From: an uncultured Eubacteriales bacterium
GTDB taxonomy: Bacteria > Bacillota > Clostridia > Christensenellales > Aristaeellaceae
Length of the DNA stretch: 64,000 bases
Direction: 5' to 3'
Assembly: GCA_902761755.1 (NCBI GenBank)
Contig: CACWLP010000009.1
Location: 1-64,000, forward strand
Shown piece by piece: positions 24,733-34,259 of the stretch (its first letter is position 1; every line of letters begins with the position of its first letter). The notes beneath the pieces are model-generated. The model had not been told where the DNA came from, did not search any database, and was given only the letters and a program-made list of their open reading frames with translations. The translations under genes were made by a program, and so were the position numbers.

Positions 24733-25524
24733 TCAGGGCAGCAGCGCCAGCGCTTCATCGGCCGGGATCAGCCCGCAGGTATTCAGGTAATCCCGGAACG
24801 CGTCCACTACGGCGGTCAGATATGCGGCTGCATACCCGCCCAGGGCCTGATTGTACCATTTTTCGCCGTAGCGCACGCACTGCATGATCTGCAGATAATC
24901 CGTGCCGCCGATGCGCAGCGTCACCGCCGCCACGGCCATTTCGTCGCCCCCGAGATAAGAAAGGATCTGGTTCATATTTTCATCGGAATGCTTTCCCCAA
25001 TCGATGCGGCTGCTCACGTCCCGGCCCAGCACGGGCCCCACGGTCACCTCTCCGGGCCATACGCAGCCCGCCGCCGTTTCCAGGAATTCCTGAATTCTTT
25101 CCCCGTCGTCCGCCTCGAAGTACATCCCGCCGCCGTATTTGGGATCATCCTCCATTTTGGACACGCCGGACAGGACAGCGTACTGCCGGCCGAATGATTC
25201 CGTCAGCGCGGAAACGCAGTCCAGAATCCGCAGTTGCCGCGGGTAGCCTTCCCGCAGGGGCAGGGGCAGCATGGGCCTGGTATCGTACCATATGTAACGC
25301 CGGACGTACTGGAGATAAGCCGCGGGATCCATGCGGTCCACGTACGTTTCCACCGCAAAAGTGGAAATCATCCCCATCACGTCGCCCCGGGCGAAGGCTT
25401 CGCCGTACGCCTGCACGGCCTCCTCCGGCGTGTCAAACCCCGCGCCCTCGTAACGGATCTCCTCCGCCCAGACGCAAGGCACGGCCAGGATCAGCAGCAG
25501 CGCCCATGCGATCAGTTTTTTCAT
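24733..25524 (-). CDS. Secreted protein of unknown function (NTF2-like N-terminus)
   Basis: A 263-residue exported protein: MKKLIAWALLLILAVPCVWA is a signal peptide. DTPEEAVQAYGEAFARGDVM resembles the opening of NTF2/SnoaL-like folds, but no enzyme motifs are visible in the rest. The start at 25524 overlaps the stop of the upstream hydrolase gene by four bases, so it is probably translated with it. I do not recognise a family. Confidence 0.7.
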   Translation of the reverse strand: MKKLIAWALLLILAVPCVWAEEIRYEGAGFDTPEEAVQAYGEAFARGDVMGMISTFAVETYVDRMDPAAYLQYVRRYIWYDTRPMLPLPLREGYPRQLRILDCVSALTESFGRQYAVLSGVSKMEDDPKYGGGMYFEADDGERIQEFLETAAGCVWPGEVTVGPVLGRDVSSRIDWGKHSDENMNQILSYLGGDEMAVAAVTLRIGGTDYLQIMQCVRYGEKWYNQALGGYAAAYLTAVVDAFRDYLNTCGLIPADEALALLP

Positions 25525-26396
25525 TTTTTTTCCCTCCCCGCCGTCCGGTCCAGCCATCCGATCAGGTCCGCGATCACTTCACCGCGATTCGTTTCATTGA
25601 ACAGTTCATGCCGGGCGCCTTCGTACAGCTTCACCGTCACGTTTTCCAGGCCGGCGTTCCGGAATTGCTCCGCCACCTGCTCAACGCCCTTCCCCATCTG
25701 CCCCACCGGATCGCATTCGCCGGAGAGGAAATACACCGGCAGATCCTTGGGCATGGCGGACAGGCGCTTTTCATCCGTCAGCGCCAGAAGGCCGCCGAAA
25801 AAGTCCGCAAACGCGCCGCCCGTAAAGCAGAAGCCGCACAGGGGGTCGCTTACGTATCTGTCCACTTCCTTTTCGTCCCGGCTCAGCCATTCAAAGCCGG
25901 TGCGGCCCGGGGCGAAGGGCTTGTTGTTCCCGGCGAAGGCGATTTTGTTCACCGCGGCGGCGGGCTTCTTTTTCGGCGACAGCTTCGCCAGCAGCCTTCC
26001 CGCCACGCACAGGCCCTTCGGGTAAAACCCCGTGCCGGACAGGATCAGCCCGTCCAGTTCCCTCCCGTACCGGAGGGCGTATTCCCGGGCCAGGAAGCTG
26101 CCCATGGAATGGCCCAGCAGGTAAAACGGCACGCCGGGGTATTTCTTTTTCAGGTCCAGGGATACCCGATGGGCGTCCTCCAGGATCGCGTCCCAGCCGT
26201 CCCGGTCCGCAAAATACCCCAGGGTTTCCGCGTCCTTCCCGTGGCCCCGGTGATCGCGCCCCGCCGTCAGATACCCGGCCTCATTCAGCGCCAGCGCCGT
26301 GCGTTCGTAGCGGCCGATATGCTCCGCCATGCCGTGCAGGATCTGCACCACGGCCTTGGGCGGCGCTTCGGGTGCCCAAACGGCGTACTGCTCCAT
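25521..26396 (-). CDS. Alpha/beta hydrolase, monoacylglycerol lipase-like
   Basis: A 291-residue serine hydrolase of the lysophospholipase/monoglyceride lipase type. ILHGMAEHIGRYERTALALN is the oxyanion-loop HG with the MAEHxxRY signature, DHRGHGKDAET follows strand 4, and GHSMGSFLAREYA contains the nucleophile Ser. The acid lies near FLSGECDPVG and the His in YEGARHELFNETNR. No signal peptide is present, so it is cytoplasmic. It lies 15 bases after trpS. Confidence 0.9.
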   Translation of the reverse strand: MEQYAVWAPEAPPKAVVQILHGMAEHIGRYERTALALNEAGYLTAGRDHRGHGKDAETLGYFADRDGWDAILEDAHRVSLDLKKKYPGVPFYLLGHSMGSFLAREYALRYGRELDGLILSGTGFYPKGLCVAGRLLAKLSPKKKPAAAVNKIAFAGNNKPFAPGRTGFEWLSRDEKEVDRYVSDPLCGFCFTGGAFADFFGGLLALTDEKRLSAMPKDLPVYFLSGECDPVGQMGKGVEQVAEQFRNAGLENVTVKLYEGARHELFNETNRGEVIADLIGWLDRTAGREKK

Positions 26397-26411
26397 GCCG
26401 TCACCTTCTTT

Positions 26412-27413
26412 TTACAGCTGATACAGCCCCACTTTTTTGTACACCTTCCGCAGCGTCCGCCGGGCCAGGGCGTAAGCGCGCTCGGCGTTGCGGCCCAGCA
26501 TGGCGTTCAGGGCGTCCTTGTCGGCGATGATTTCGTTATAGCGCTGCTGGATGGGGGTCAGCTCGGCGATCACGGCTTCGCTGACCGCTTCCTTGAGGGC
26601 GCCGTAGCCCAGGCCCTGCATGGCGGACACCGTTTCCTTCATGGTTTCCTTTTTCAGCACGCTCAGGATGGTGAGCAGGTTGCTGACGCCGGGCTTCGTT
26701 TCCGGATCAAAGCGGATCTCGCCGTCGGAATCGGTGACGGCGCGCTTGAGCTTGCGGCGGATGTCCTCAGGCTTATCCAGGATGGCGATGTAAGTGTCCT
26801 CGGGGTCGGATTTGCTCATTTTCCTTTCCGGCTCCGCCAGGCTCATGATCTTGGCCGTGGCCTTGGGAATATAAGGCTCGGGCACGGTGAACACGTCGCC
26901 GTAAATGCCGTTGAAGCGCTGGGCGATATCCCGGCAGATCTCCACGTGCTGCTTCTGATCCACCCCCACGGGCACGATGTCCGTCTGGTACAGCAGGATG
27001 TCCGACGCCATCAGCACCGGATAATCGAACAATCCGGCGTTGATATTGTCCGCATGCTTCTGGGATTTATCCTTGAACTGGGTCATGCGGGACAATTCGC
27101 CCATGTAGGTATAGCAGTTCAGGATCCAGGCCAGCTCCGCATGGGCCGGCACGTGGGACTGGCAATAGATGATGTTCTTGTCCGGGTCCAGGCCGCAGGC
27201 CACGTAAATAGCGGCCAGGGACGCCGTGCGCCTGCGCAGCTCCGCGGGGTTCTGGCGCACCGTCAGGGTGTGCAGGTCCGCCAGGCAGTAGAGGCAGTCC
27301 GCGTCGTCAAACAGGGTAAAATTCCTCAGCGCGCCGATATAGTTGCCCAGCGTGATATTGCCGGAGGGCTGGATGCCCGAAAAAACCACCTTGCGCTTTT
27401 CCGCGTTTTCCAT
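26412..27413 (-). CDS. trpS: Tryptophanyl-tRNA synthetase
   Basis: A 333-residue class I synthetase. SGIQPSGNITLGNYIGAL holds the HIGH-equivalent (TLGN), PVGVDQKQHVEICRDIAQRF is the Trp-binding region, and ERKMSKSDPE is the KMSKS motif. Length and motifs are standard. The start at 27413 is chosen because GAAGGGG lies 10 bases before it, while the in-frame ATGs at 27422 and 27440 have no spacing for that site. No T-box is visible in the 100 bases upstream, unlike tyrS. Confidence 0.96.
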   Translation of the reverse strand: MENAEKRKVVFSGIQPSGNITLGNYIGALRNFTLFDDADCLYCLADLHTLTVRQNPAELRRRTASLAAIYVACGLDPDKNIIYCQSHVPAHAELAWILNCYTYMGELSRMTQFKDKSQKHADNINAGLFDYPVLMASDILLYQTDIVPVGVDQKQHVEICRDIAQRFNGIYGDVFTVPEPYIPKATAKIMSLAEPERKMSKSDPEDTYIAILDKPEDIRRKLKRAVTDSDGEIRFDPETKPGVSNLLTILSVLKKETMKETVSAMQGLGYGALKEAVSEAVIAELTPIQQRYNEIIADKDALNAMLGRNAERAYALARRTLRKVYKKVGLYQL

Positions 27414-27480
27414 GTGAATCATTCCCCTTCTTTTTTCCAAAGTTCCATCCGATTATAACACGCAAAGCCGCGGCTGTAAA

Positions 27481-27508
27481 GAAAAAACCGCCCCGGCAAT
27501 GGGGCGGC
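27481..27508 (-). terminator. Terminator of the ECF-linked operon
   Basis: On the minus strand CCGCCCC-ATTGCC-GGGGCGG followed by six T, just downstream of the SH3 protein gene. Confidence 0.9.
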
Positions 27509-27525
27509 GATACGGCGCACAGCCG

Positions 27526-29022
27526 TCATTTTTCCGTTTTCTGCGCCGTCAGGGGCACCGTGATCATTTCCGCGGTCCGGGCGCCGCCGGACCGGAACAC
27601 CGGGCACAGGCCCAGCACCGCGGTGCCCTCCGGCAGCGATGCGGACAGGGTGAAGGTATGGTCCCACGCTCCCGGGTTGGATGTATCCTCGCAGGGCGCC
27701 GTAAGCAGCGTCTGATTGGCGTAGAGCTGATAGCCCATGAGGGCGTCCGCGTTCTCCTGGCTCCAGGAGGCGGGGCCCTGCACCCGGACGGTGACGCGGG
27801 CCTCCGTGCCCGCCGTCACTTCCGCCTGGGCGTAGGCGCTGTAATCCGCGCCCCTGTATTCCCCGCCGTACACGGCCTGCGCCGGGACGCGCCGCACCGC
27901 GGACACGGGCACGAAGCCCCGGACGGGCAGCCCCTGATCCGTGATTTCCACGTACGCCCACTGGCCCATCACCGCCAGCCACTTCACCGCCTGGCCCGGA
28001 TTCAGGTTCCGCACCCGGGCCTGGCTGTTCAAAGGATCGTCGGTCAGGAAGGACGCGGCGGCCACGGACGCATCGGAATACTCAAACCGCAGCGGGCTCA
28101 CCGACGCGCCCCGGGGCAGGGCGCTCTGCTCGATCCACCCAAAGCGCATCTGGGAAGAGGTGATATCATACTGGATCAGGATATAGCCGTTCTCGCTGCC
28201 GAACACCTGGATCCAATCGTTGGTGGATACGGCGGCCCTGCCGCCCGCGGCGCGCTCATACTGGGGGCCGGGGCCGGAAAAGACGGGGAATTTCTGCCCG
28301 CCTTCAAATTTGATCCGCTGGGCGGCCAGCTCCCCGGTGGGGATGGCCGGGGGAACGGAAAGCGCTTCCTTCGCGTCCTTTATCGTCTTGGGAAAGGCAT
28401 CCCAGGAAAAGTAGCGCAGGTTGCGCTCCGTCACGCCGTTGACCGTGGTTACCTTGCTCCCCTCGTCCAGGTAATAGGTGACGGCGTCGCTTCCCACCTT
28501 CGCCCCGTCCCAGCAGGAATCAAAAAACACCCAGGTCGCGTTCCATTGGCCGTTCTTGTTCACCTCGAACCACACGCCGCTGTCGGCCTGCTCCTCGTTG
28601 TCGGCTCGGGTGAATAAGATGCTCAGCGTATCCCCGATATAGACGGGATCGTCAAACCAAACCATGTAATGCTCGCCGTACAGCTGATCCACCAGGAAAA
28701 ACCCATCCCCCTGGGGAATGGCGTTGTCGGTTTTCAGCCAGTAATTGAATTTGCCGTTCTTTTCCTCAAAGCCGTACAGCACGTTATGGCCGTCCTTCTG
28801 GGCCACAGTGAAAAAATACGTGCCCCCCGCGGTGTTTTCAAAGTACCGGGACGCGCCCGCCTTCACCTGCCAGCCGCTAAACTGGGAATCGGCAAAAAAC
28901 TGGCGCACCTCATGGGGGATAAAATCCTCCGGATCCTTGGGAAGCGACGCGCCCTCCGCCAGGGCGGGGACGCAGGCAAGCAGCAGCGCCGCCGCAAGAA
29001 GAATGGAAATCAGCCGTTTCAT
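27526..29022 (-). CDS. Secreted SH3-domain protein
   Basis: A 498-residue exported protein with signal peptide MKRLISILLAAALLLACVPA. The first ~230 residues contain Trp/Tyr-rich beta segments of unknown family. Two bacterial SH3-like domains follow: about 240-310 (FPVFSGPGPQYERAAGG ... FGWIEQSALP) and about 330-395 (LNSQARVRNLNPGQAVKWLA ... GFVPVSAVRR). A C-terminal beta domain follows. It probably binds the cell wall. It sits 63 bases after the anti-sigma gene and so may be the output of, or a signal input to, that sigma factor. Confidence 0.75.
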   Translation of the reverse strand: MKRLISILLAAALLLACVPALAEGASLPKDPEDFIPHEVRQFFADSQFSGWQVKAGASRYFENTAGGTYFFTVAQKDGHNVLYGFEEKNGKFNYWLKTDNAIPQGDGFFLVDQLYGEHYMVWFDDPVYIGDTLSILFTRADNEEQADSGVWFEVNKNGQWNATWVFFDSCWDGAKVGSDAVTYYLDEGSKVTTVNGVTERNLRYFSWDAFPKTIKDAKEALSVPPAIPTGELAAQRIKFEGGQKFPVFSGPGPQYERAAGGRAAVSTNDWIQVFGSENGYILIQYDITSSQMRFGWIEQSALPRGASVSPLRFEYSDASVAAASFLTDDPLNSQARVRNLNPGQAVKWLAVMGQWAYVEITDQGLPVRGFVPVSAVRRVPAQAVYGGEYRGADYSAYAQAEVTAGTEARVTVRVQGPASWSQENADALMGYQLYANQTLLTAPCEDTSNPGAWDHTFTLSASLPEGTAVLGLCPVFRSGGARTAEMITVPLTAQKTEK

Positions 29023-29039
29023 GGTTTCAAGCTCCTTTC

Positions 29040-29064
29040 GTCATCAGGTTTCACCCATGATGAC
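29040..29064. other. Inverted repeat between anti-sigma and SH3 genes
   Basis: GTCATCA (29040-29046) and TGATGAC (29058-29064) are 7-bp arms around an 11-base loop. It is either a weak RNA hairpin or a protein site, and has no T-run. Confidence 0.3.
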
Positions 29065-29085
29065 ATCCTGGAAGGCCGGATTGTT

Positions 29086-29886
29086 TCACTCCGCTGAAAC
29101 TTTTTTCACATTTCCGGCGATTTCCTCCGCATCCGCCTTCTCGCAGGCCACGCACAGCGTCCGCCCGTCCCGGTCCCAGATCAGCATCACCCCGGCGTCC
29201 GTTTCCGTCCGCAAGGCGATGCTGCCGTCCGGAAGCGGCACGTACCGGCATTCCGCCCCCGCCTCCACCGCCACCGGCTGAACGGACTCATATTCCGTAA
29301 ACAGCAGCTCCCGGCCGTCCCGGGCCCAGGCCGCGGTATGCCGCCCGTCCTCCTGGCGGAGGTATTTGAGCGCGTACCCCTCCGGCAGCGCCTGGGGGAA
29401 ATACAGCCCCTCCCAGCCTTCCGCCTTCCGGCTGTCCGCCGCCGGAACAGGGGTATTGGTGGGCGTTATCGTTTCCATAGGTGCAGAAGTTGGTCTTTCG
29501 GTGGGCGACGGCGTTTCAGTCACCGCCGGAATCCGTGTTTCAGTGGGCGACGGCGTTTCCGTGGGCGATGCGGCGGCCGGCGTAAGGTACGGGGCCACCG
29601 AAGCAGCGGGCGGCTTGGAAGCGGGGGTGTTGTCCGGCATGGTGCGTCCCCACGTCAGGTACACCCCGCCCGCCAGCAGCAAAAGCGCTGCCGCGGCATA
29701 GAGATACCGGCGCCAGGCGGTATGCCGCTTTCCCCGGATCTTCCGGAGGGCGGCGTCCCGGTGCTCCCGGTACATATCCTCCGCCCGGCGGATCTCCTCC
29801 ATCGTCAGCGACCGGTCAAGCTGCTCCGTTTCCTCCCGGGCAATTTCGGCGCACGCCTCCCGGAGCAATTCGTTTTCTTTCTTCAC
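29086..29886 (-). CDS. Membrane-anchored anti-sigma-factor-like protein
   Basis: A 266-residue protein of three parts. Residues 1-60 are charged, helical and cytoplasmic. Residues 61-79 (YLYAAAALLLLAGGVYLTW) form one TM helix. Residues ~95-150 are a Pro/Thr/Ser repeat linker (PTETPSPTE type). The C-terminal ~110 residues (YFPQALPEGYALKYLRQEDG) resemble DUF4367-type extracellular sensor domains. It overlaps the stop of the sigma factor gene by 4 bases (ATGA). This is the classic layout of an ECF sigma and its membrane anti-sigma, but no zinc-binding anti-sigma motif (HxxxCxxC) is visible, so binding is inferred from position. Confidence 0.75.
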   Translation of the reverse strand: MKKENELLREACAEIAREETEQLDRSLTMEEIRRAEDMYREHRDAALRKIRGKRHTAWRRYLYAAAALLLLAGGVYLTWGRTMPDNTPASKPPAASVAPYLTPAAASPTETPSPTETRIPAVTETPSPTERPTSAPMETITPTNTPVPAADSRKAEGWEGLYFPQALPEGYALKYLRQEDGRHTAAWARDGRELLFTEYESVQPVAVEAGAECRYVPLPDGSIALRTETDAGVMLIWDRDGRTLCVACEKADAEEIAGNVKKVSAE

Positions 29887-30440
29887 AGCTGCGCCTCCTC
29901 TCCCGACAGGATTTCCCTGAGCCTTTTCCGGGCGCGGCTCAGATGCACCCGGACGGACACCGGCTGCAAGCCGGTTTCCTGCGCGATCTCCCCGTCCGTC
30001 ATTTCCCGGAAATAGCGCATCACCATGATGCGCATTTCCTGCTCGGGCAGGCGGCGGATGGCCTCCTTGATCCGCTCCACCCCGGCCCTTTCCATCAGCC
30101 CGTCCTCCACCCGGCCTTCATCCGCCGTATCCGATAGGCGGTCCTCCGCGGCGGGATGCTCCTTCTGCCGTCGGCGCAGGGCGGAAATGGCCGCGTGCTT
30201 AACCGTAATGACGCAGTAAGCGCGCAGTTTGTTTCTGTCAAAAGTGCGCAGGAGCGATATTTTTTTCATCAGCGAAAGCAGCGCGTCGCTCACCGCGTCC
30301 TCGGCGGCGGCATCGTCCCGCAGCACCCGCAGGGCCTGGGCGTACATCAGCCGGTGGTAATCCAAATAGGCCTGTTCCAGAAAGGCCCTGTCGTCCCCCG
30401 GCTCCATGGTCAAAAACACCAGCGGCAGCATGCTCTTCAT
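29883..30440 (-). CDS. ECF-type sigma-70 family sigma factor
   Basis: A 185-residue sigma factor with regions 2 and 4 only. Region 2 runs through FLEQAYLDYHRLMYAQALRV, DAAAEDAVSDALLSLMKKI and NKLRAYCVITVKHAAISALR. Region 4 contains EAIRRLPEQEMRIMVMRYFR and TGLQPVSVRVHLSRARKRLR. It lacks regions 1 and 3, like ECF factors. It is preceded by a consensus sigma-A promoter and followed by an overlapping anti-sigma gene. Its own recognised promoter sequence is not evident here. Confidence 0.9.
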   Translation of the reverse strand: MKSMLPLVFLTMEPGDDRAFLEQAYLDYHRLMYAQALRVLRDDAAAEDAVSDALLSLMKKISLLRTFDRNKLRAYCVITVKHAAISALRRRQKEHPAAEDRLSDTADEGRVEDGLMERAGVERIKEAIRRLPEQEMRIMVMRYFREMTDGEIAQETGLQPVSVRVHLSRARKRLREILSGEEAQL

Positions 30441-30465
30441 CCTTTTGCAAACAGCAATCCCGTTT

Positions 30466-30495
30466 ATTATACCGGGGCAGGATCGGGCTTGTCAA
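30466..30495 (-). promoter_or_regulatory. Consensus sigma-A promoter of the ECF sigma operon
   Basis: On the minus strand TTGACA (30490-30495) and TATAAT (30466-30471) are both perfect, with an 18-base spacer. Strong basal expression suggests control is post-translational through the anti-sigma. Confidence 0.8.
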
Positions 30496-30573
30496 ATTCC
30501 GCCGATAATTGTTACATTCCTCCCCAATTCCTGTCATTTGAAGCGGAAAAAAGCATAATTTGGCCCGTTTCTA

Positions 30574-30602
30574 TTGCACGAAAACGGCGTTTCTGCTATG
30601 AT
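30574..30602 (+). promoter_or_regulatory. Promoter of the ABC exporter operon
   Basis: TTGCAC (30574-30579), 17 bases, TATGAT (30597-30602), divergent to the ECF sigma promoter. Confidence 0.65.
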
Positions 30603-30632
30603 AGCCCGGAAATCAGGAGGGAGGAATTTCTG

Positions 30633-31366
<734 letters not shown>

Positions 31367-31370
<4 letters not shown>

Positions 31371-33043
31371 AAGGATTTGCCGCGCTGCTGAGGCTGCAGC
31401 TGCTTTCCCGCCTGGCGGATCTAAAGCCCCGGAATATCCGCACCCAGCTCAGGGAAAAGCGGGGCAAGACCGTGGGCATGCTCATTGCCTACGTGTTCCT
31501 GTTCATCTATCTGGGCGGCTTCCTGGTCTTTCTGGAAACCACGCTGCTGGATCAGGTGCTCATTCCCCTGGAAATGCCTGAAATGCTGCTGACAATGGCC
31601 GTCACCCTGGCGATGGTCAGCACGCTGATCATGTCCTTCTTCTTCATTATGAGCTCGCTTTATTTCGGCCGGGACAGCGCCTTTATCGCCTCCCTGCCGG
31701 TGAAGCCCCGCACGGTGCTGTGCGCCAAGCTGACTCAGGTGTGGATCAGCGAAACGCTGATCGACGCCATCTTCATTCTTCCGGCCTGCATCATCTACGG
31801 CGTCAAGACAGGCCTTACCGACCCGCTGTTCTATCTCCGGGGCGTGATCGTATGGCTGGGCGTATCGGTGCTGCCCATCGCCATCGTATCCTTTATTTCC
31901 TCGCTGCTCATCCGCCTTTCTTCCCTGTGGAAACACCGGGAAATGGTGGTCACCGTGGCCGGCATCGTGCTGCTGGTGGCGTACATGGCGCTGTGCATGG
32001 GCATGGGCAACATGTTCGGCAGCGACGACGCGGGCGATATGATGCGCGCCTTCTTTACCAGCAATCAGGCCCGGATCGAAGGCCTGACCCGCATCTTCCC
32101 CCCCGCCGGCTGGGCCGCCAAAGGCCTGATCGGGGACTGGGGCCAGCTGGCCCTTTTCGTGGCCGTCTGCGCCGCCGCCGCGGCGTTCACCGTGTGGGCG
32201 ATGGGCTTCTTCTACCAGAAGCTGAGCCTGCTCCAGACGGAAACCCCCTCCGCCGCGCGCAAGGGGGAAGCAAAGAAAGCGTCCTTCGCTTCCTCCTCGG
32301 CCTTCCGGGCCTGCGTGAAGCGTGAGATCCTCCAGGTGCTGCGCACCCCCGCCTACGCCACCAACATCCTGCCCATCGCGCTGATGCCCGCGCTGATGAC
32401 GGGCATGATCGCCCTGTCCTTCAACCGCAGCGCGGGGGCGGCGGAGGAGAGCGTGTCCCTGACCTCCCTGCTGGGCGGGCTGAACCCCGCCATCGTCCTG
32501 GCGATCCTGACCGGCGTCATGGCCTTCATGGCGGGCATGAACAACTTCCTGTCCACCGCCGTGACGCGGGAAGGCAAGGGCCACCAGTTCCTGTGCGCCC
32601 TGCCCATCCGGCCCCGCGTCAGCGTGATGGCCAAAATGAGCGTGGGCGCCGCCCTGACGCTGATCGGCTGCGCCCTGGCCGCGGGGGTGATCATCGTGCT
32701 CCTGCCCGATTTCATTCCCCAGGCGGTCATGGCCTTCGTGCTCACGGTGGTCTACGGATATTTTACCGGCGCCCTGGCCCTGGCCAGCGACGTAAGGAAC
32801 CCCAAGCTGGACTGGCTCACCGAAACGGAAGCCATCAAGCAGAAAAGCGGCGCCCTCATCGGCATGCTGCTGAGCTGGGCCCTCCTGGCCGCCCTGGGCG
32901 TAATCAGCTATCTGCTGCTGTCCGCCGGCGCATCCCTGTACGTATACTTTGCGGCCATGGCAGCGATCCTGGCGGCCGGCGCTTTCTTCGCCCACCGGAT
33001 GCTGATGAAGGCCGCCGACGAAAAGTACTGCTTGAACCCGTAA
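31367..33043 (+). CDS. ABC-2 type exporter permease
   Basis: A 558-residue membrane protein with about 12 hydrophobic segments, starting around MLIAYVFLFIYLGGFLVFLE and ending with SWALLAALGVISYLLL. A long loop in the middle (around residues 290-330, charged) separates two halves. It contains the RDSAFIASLPVKPRTVLCAK segment typical of large ABC exporter permeases of Firmicutes, in which a short amphipathic 'LPxxxxxxxxxK' element recurs in each half (again ALPIRPRVSVMAK). The exported substrate is unknown. Confidence 0.88.
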
Positions 33044-33055
33044 ACGGCCAATCCC

Positions 33056-33094
33056 AGCGCCTGCCGGACGTACATCCGGCGGGCGCTCTTTTTC
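33056..33094 (+). terminator. Terminator after the ABC exporter operon
   Basis: GCGCC-T-GCCGGA and TCCGGC-G-GGCGC form a long stem around CGTACA, followed by TCTTTTT. Confidence 0.85.
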
Positions 33095-33124
33095 CGCCGA
33101 AAACGCATCTGCTTATAATTGTCA

Positions 33125-33153
33125 TTGAAAAAAAGAAGAAAAACGTATATAAT
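33125..33153 (+). promoter_or_regulatory. Promoter of the DUF951-lepB operon
   Basis: TTGAAA (33125-33130), 17 bases, TATAAT (33148-33153), in an A-rich stretch that may act as an UP-like element. Confidence 0.75.
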
Positions 33154-33184
33154 GATTCCATCATTCCGGAAAGGAGGGCCGCCC

Positions 33185-33415
33185 ATGGACCAGGAAATCC
33201 GTCTGCAGGACGTGATCCAAACCAGAAAACCCCACCCCTGCGGCAGCGATACCTGGGTGGTCATCCGCACCGGCGCGGACATCAAAATGAAATGCCAGGG
33301 CTGCGGCCGGATCGTGATGCTGGATCGGATGGTGTTTTTGAAGCGCAGGAAAAAAGTCCTCCAGCAGGGGATCGCCCCGGCAGCGCCCGGAGAGGAGCAA
33401 TCAACCGATGAATAA
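33185..33415 (+). CDS. DUF951 family small zinc-finger-like protein
   Basis: A 76-residue protein. The core RKPHPCGSDTWVVIRTGADI, then KMKCQGCGRIVMLDR, and the C-terminal KRRKKV match the DUF951 family, with the Cys of HPCG and the CQGC pair forming a likely metal site. DUF951 genes often accompany replication or tRNA/ribosome genes in Firmicutes. Here the gene overlaps the start of lepB by eight bases. The biochemical role is unknown. A GGAGG site precedes it. Confidence 0.88.
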   Translation: MDQEIRLQDVIQTRKPHPCGSDTWVVIRTGADIKMKCQGCGRIVMLDRMVFLKRRKKVLQQGIAPAAPGEEQSTDE

Positions 33416-34259
33416 AAATAAACCCAAAACGAAAGCCGCTCAGGACGCCGGGGCGGAAGCGCCCCTGCAGGCAGCTCAGGGCCTTCAGGAGGCTGCGGAC
33501 CAGGCCGTTCAGCCGATCGTCCGGGAGGCTGCGCCTGCGGAGCAGGCGGCCCAGGGCCCTCAAGCGCCCGCGGAACAGACGGAAAAAAAGAAAAAGAACA
33601 AGAAGGAAAAGCGGAAAAAATCCATCCAGGAGGAAATCTACGGCTGGCTCCTGGTGCCCATCGCCGCCGTTCTCATCGCCTTCCTGGTGCGCACTTATAT
33701 CGCGGAGCCCGTACAGGTCAAGGGCAGCAGCATGGCAAACACCCTGGCGGATCAGGAATACGTGCTGGCGTCCAAGCTGGGTTATCTCTTCCACGCTCCC
33801 CAGCGGGGGGATATCGTGATCTGCCGTTATCCGAACCGCATGAACGAGGATAAGGACGGAAACCCCGTGGAGCCCTTCCGCATGGATATGACCGGGGGGT
33901 TTGAACTGGTCCTGAACCGCCACACGCTGTTCGTCAAACGCCTGGTGGCCGTGCCCGGCGACACGGTGGAGATCCGGGGCGGAGTGCTTTATGTGAACGG
34001 CGAAGCCACGGAAGACCCCAAGCTCATGCGCAGCACGCCCAAGGATTATCCCCTCTATCAGCTGGGAGAGGACGAATATTTCGTCATCGGCGACAACCGG
34101 GGCAATTCCCATGACAGCCGGTTCGACGGCCGTTCCGAAAACGTCAATTATCGCGTTTCCGATGCAAACACCTATGTTGGCCCCCTGCATCGCGACCAGA
34201 TCATGGGGCGTGTATTATGCGTGCTGCTGCCGCTGGGCAGCATCAGAGGGGTGAACTGA
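33408..34259 (+). CDS. lepB: Type I signal peptidase with long cytoplasmic extension
   Basis: A 283-residue membrane serine peptidase that removes Sec signal peptides. Residues 1-72 are a charged Ala/Gln/Lys-rich extension. One TM helix covers about 80-97 (LLVPIAAVLIAFLVRTYI). The catalytic Ser108 lies in VKGSSMANTL and Lys177 in FVKRLVAVPGDTVEIRGG, followed by GDNRGNSHDSR. Typical enzymes of this size have shorter N-termini. The ATG at 33408 overlaps the end of the DUF951 gene. The next gene is a second, smaller homologue starting one base after its stop. Confidence 0.92.
   Translation: MNKNKPKTKAAQDAGAEAPLQAAQGLQEAADQAVQPIVREAAPAEQAAQGPQAPAEQTEKKKKNKKEKRKKSIQEEIYGWLLVPIAAVLIAFLVRTYIAEPVQVKGSSMANTLADQEYVLASKLGYLFHAPQRGDIVICRYPNRMNEDKDGNPVEPFRMDMTGGFELVLNRHTLFVKRLVAVPGDTVEIRGGVLYVNGEATEDPKLMRSTPKDYPLYQLGEDEYFVIGDNRGNSHDSRFDGRSENVNYRVSDANTYVGPLHRDQIMGRVLCVLLPLGSIRGVN

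Noticed and set aside
27414..27480. T-box before trpS
   Set aside because: Only about 70 bases lie between the gene and the terminator of the upstream operon; no T-box sequence or antiterminator is visible.
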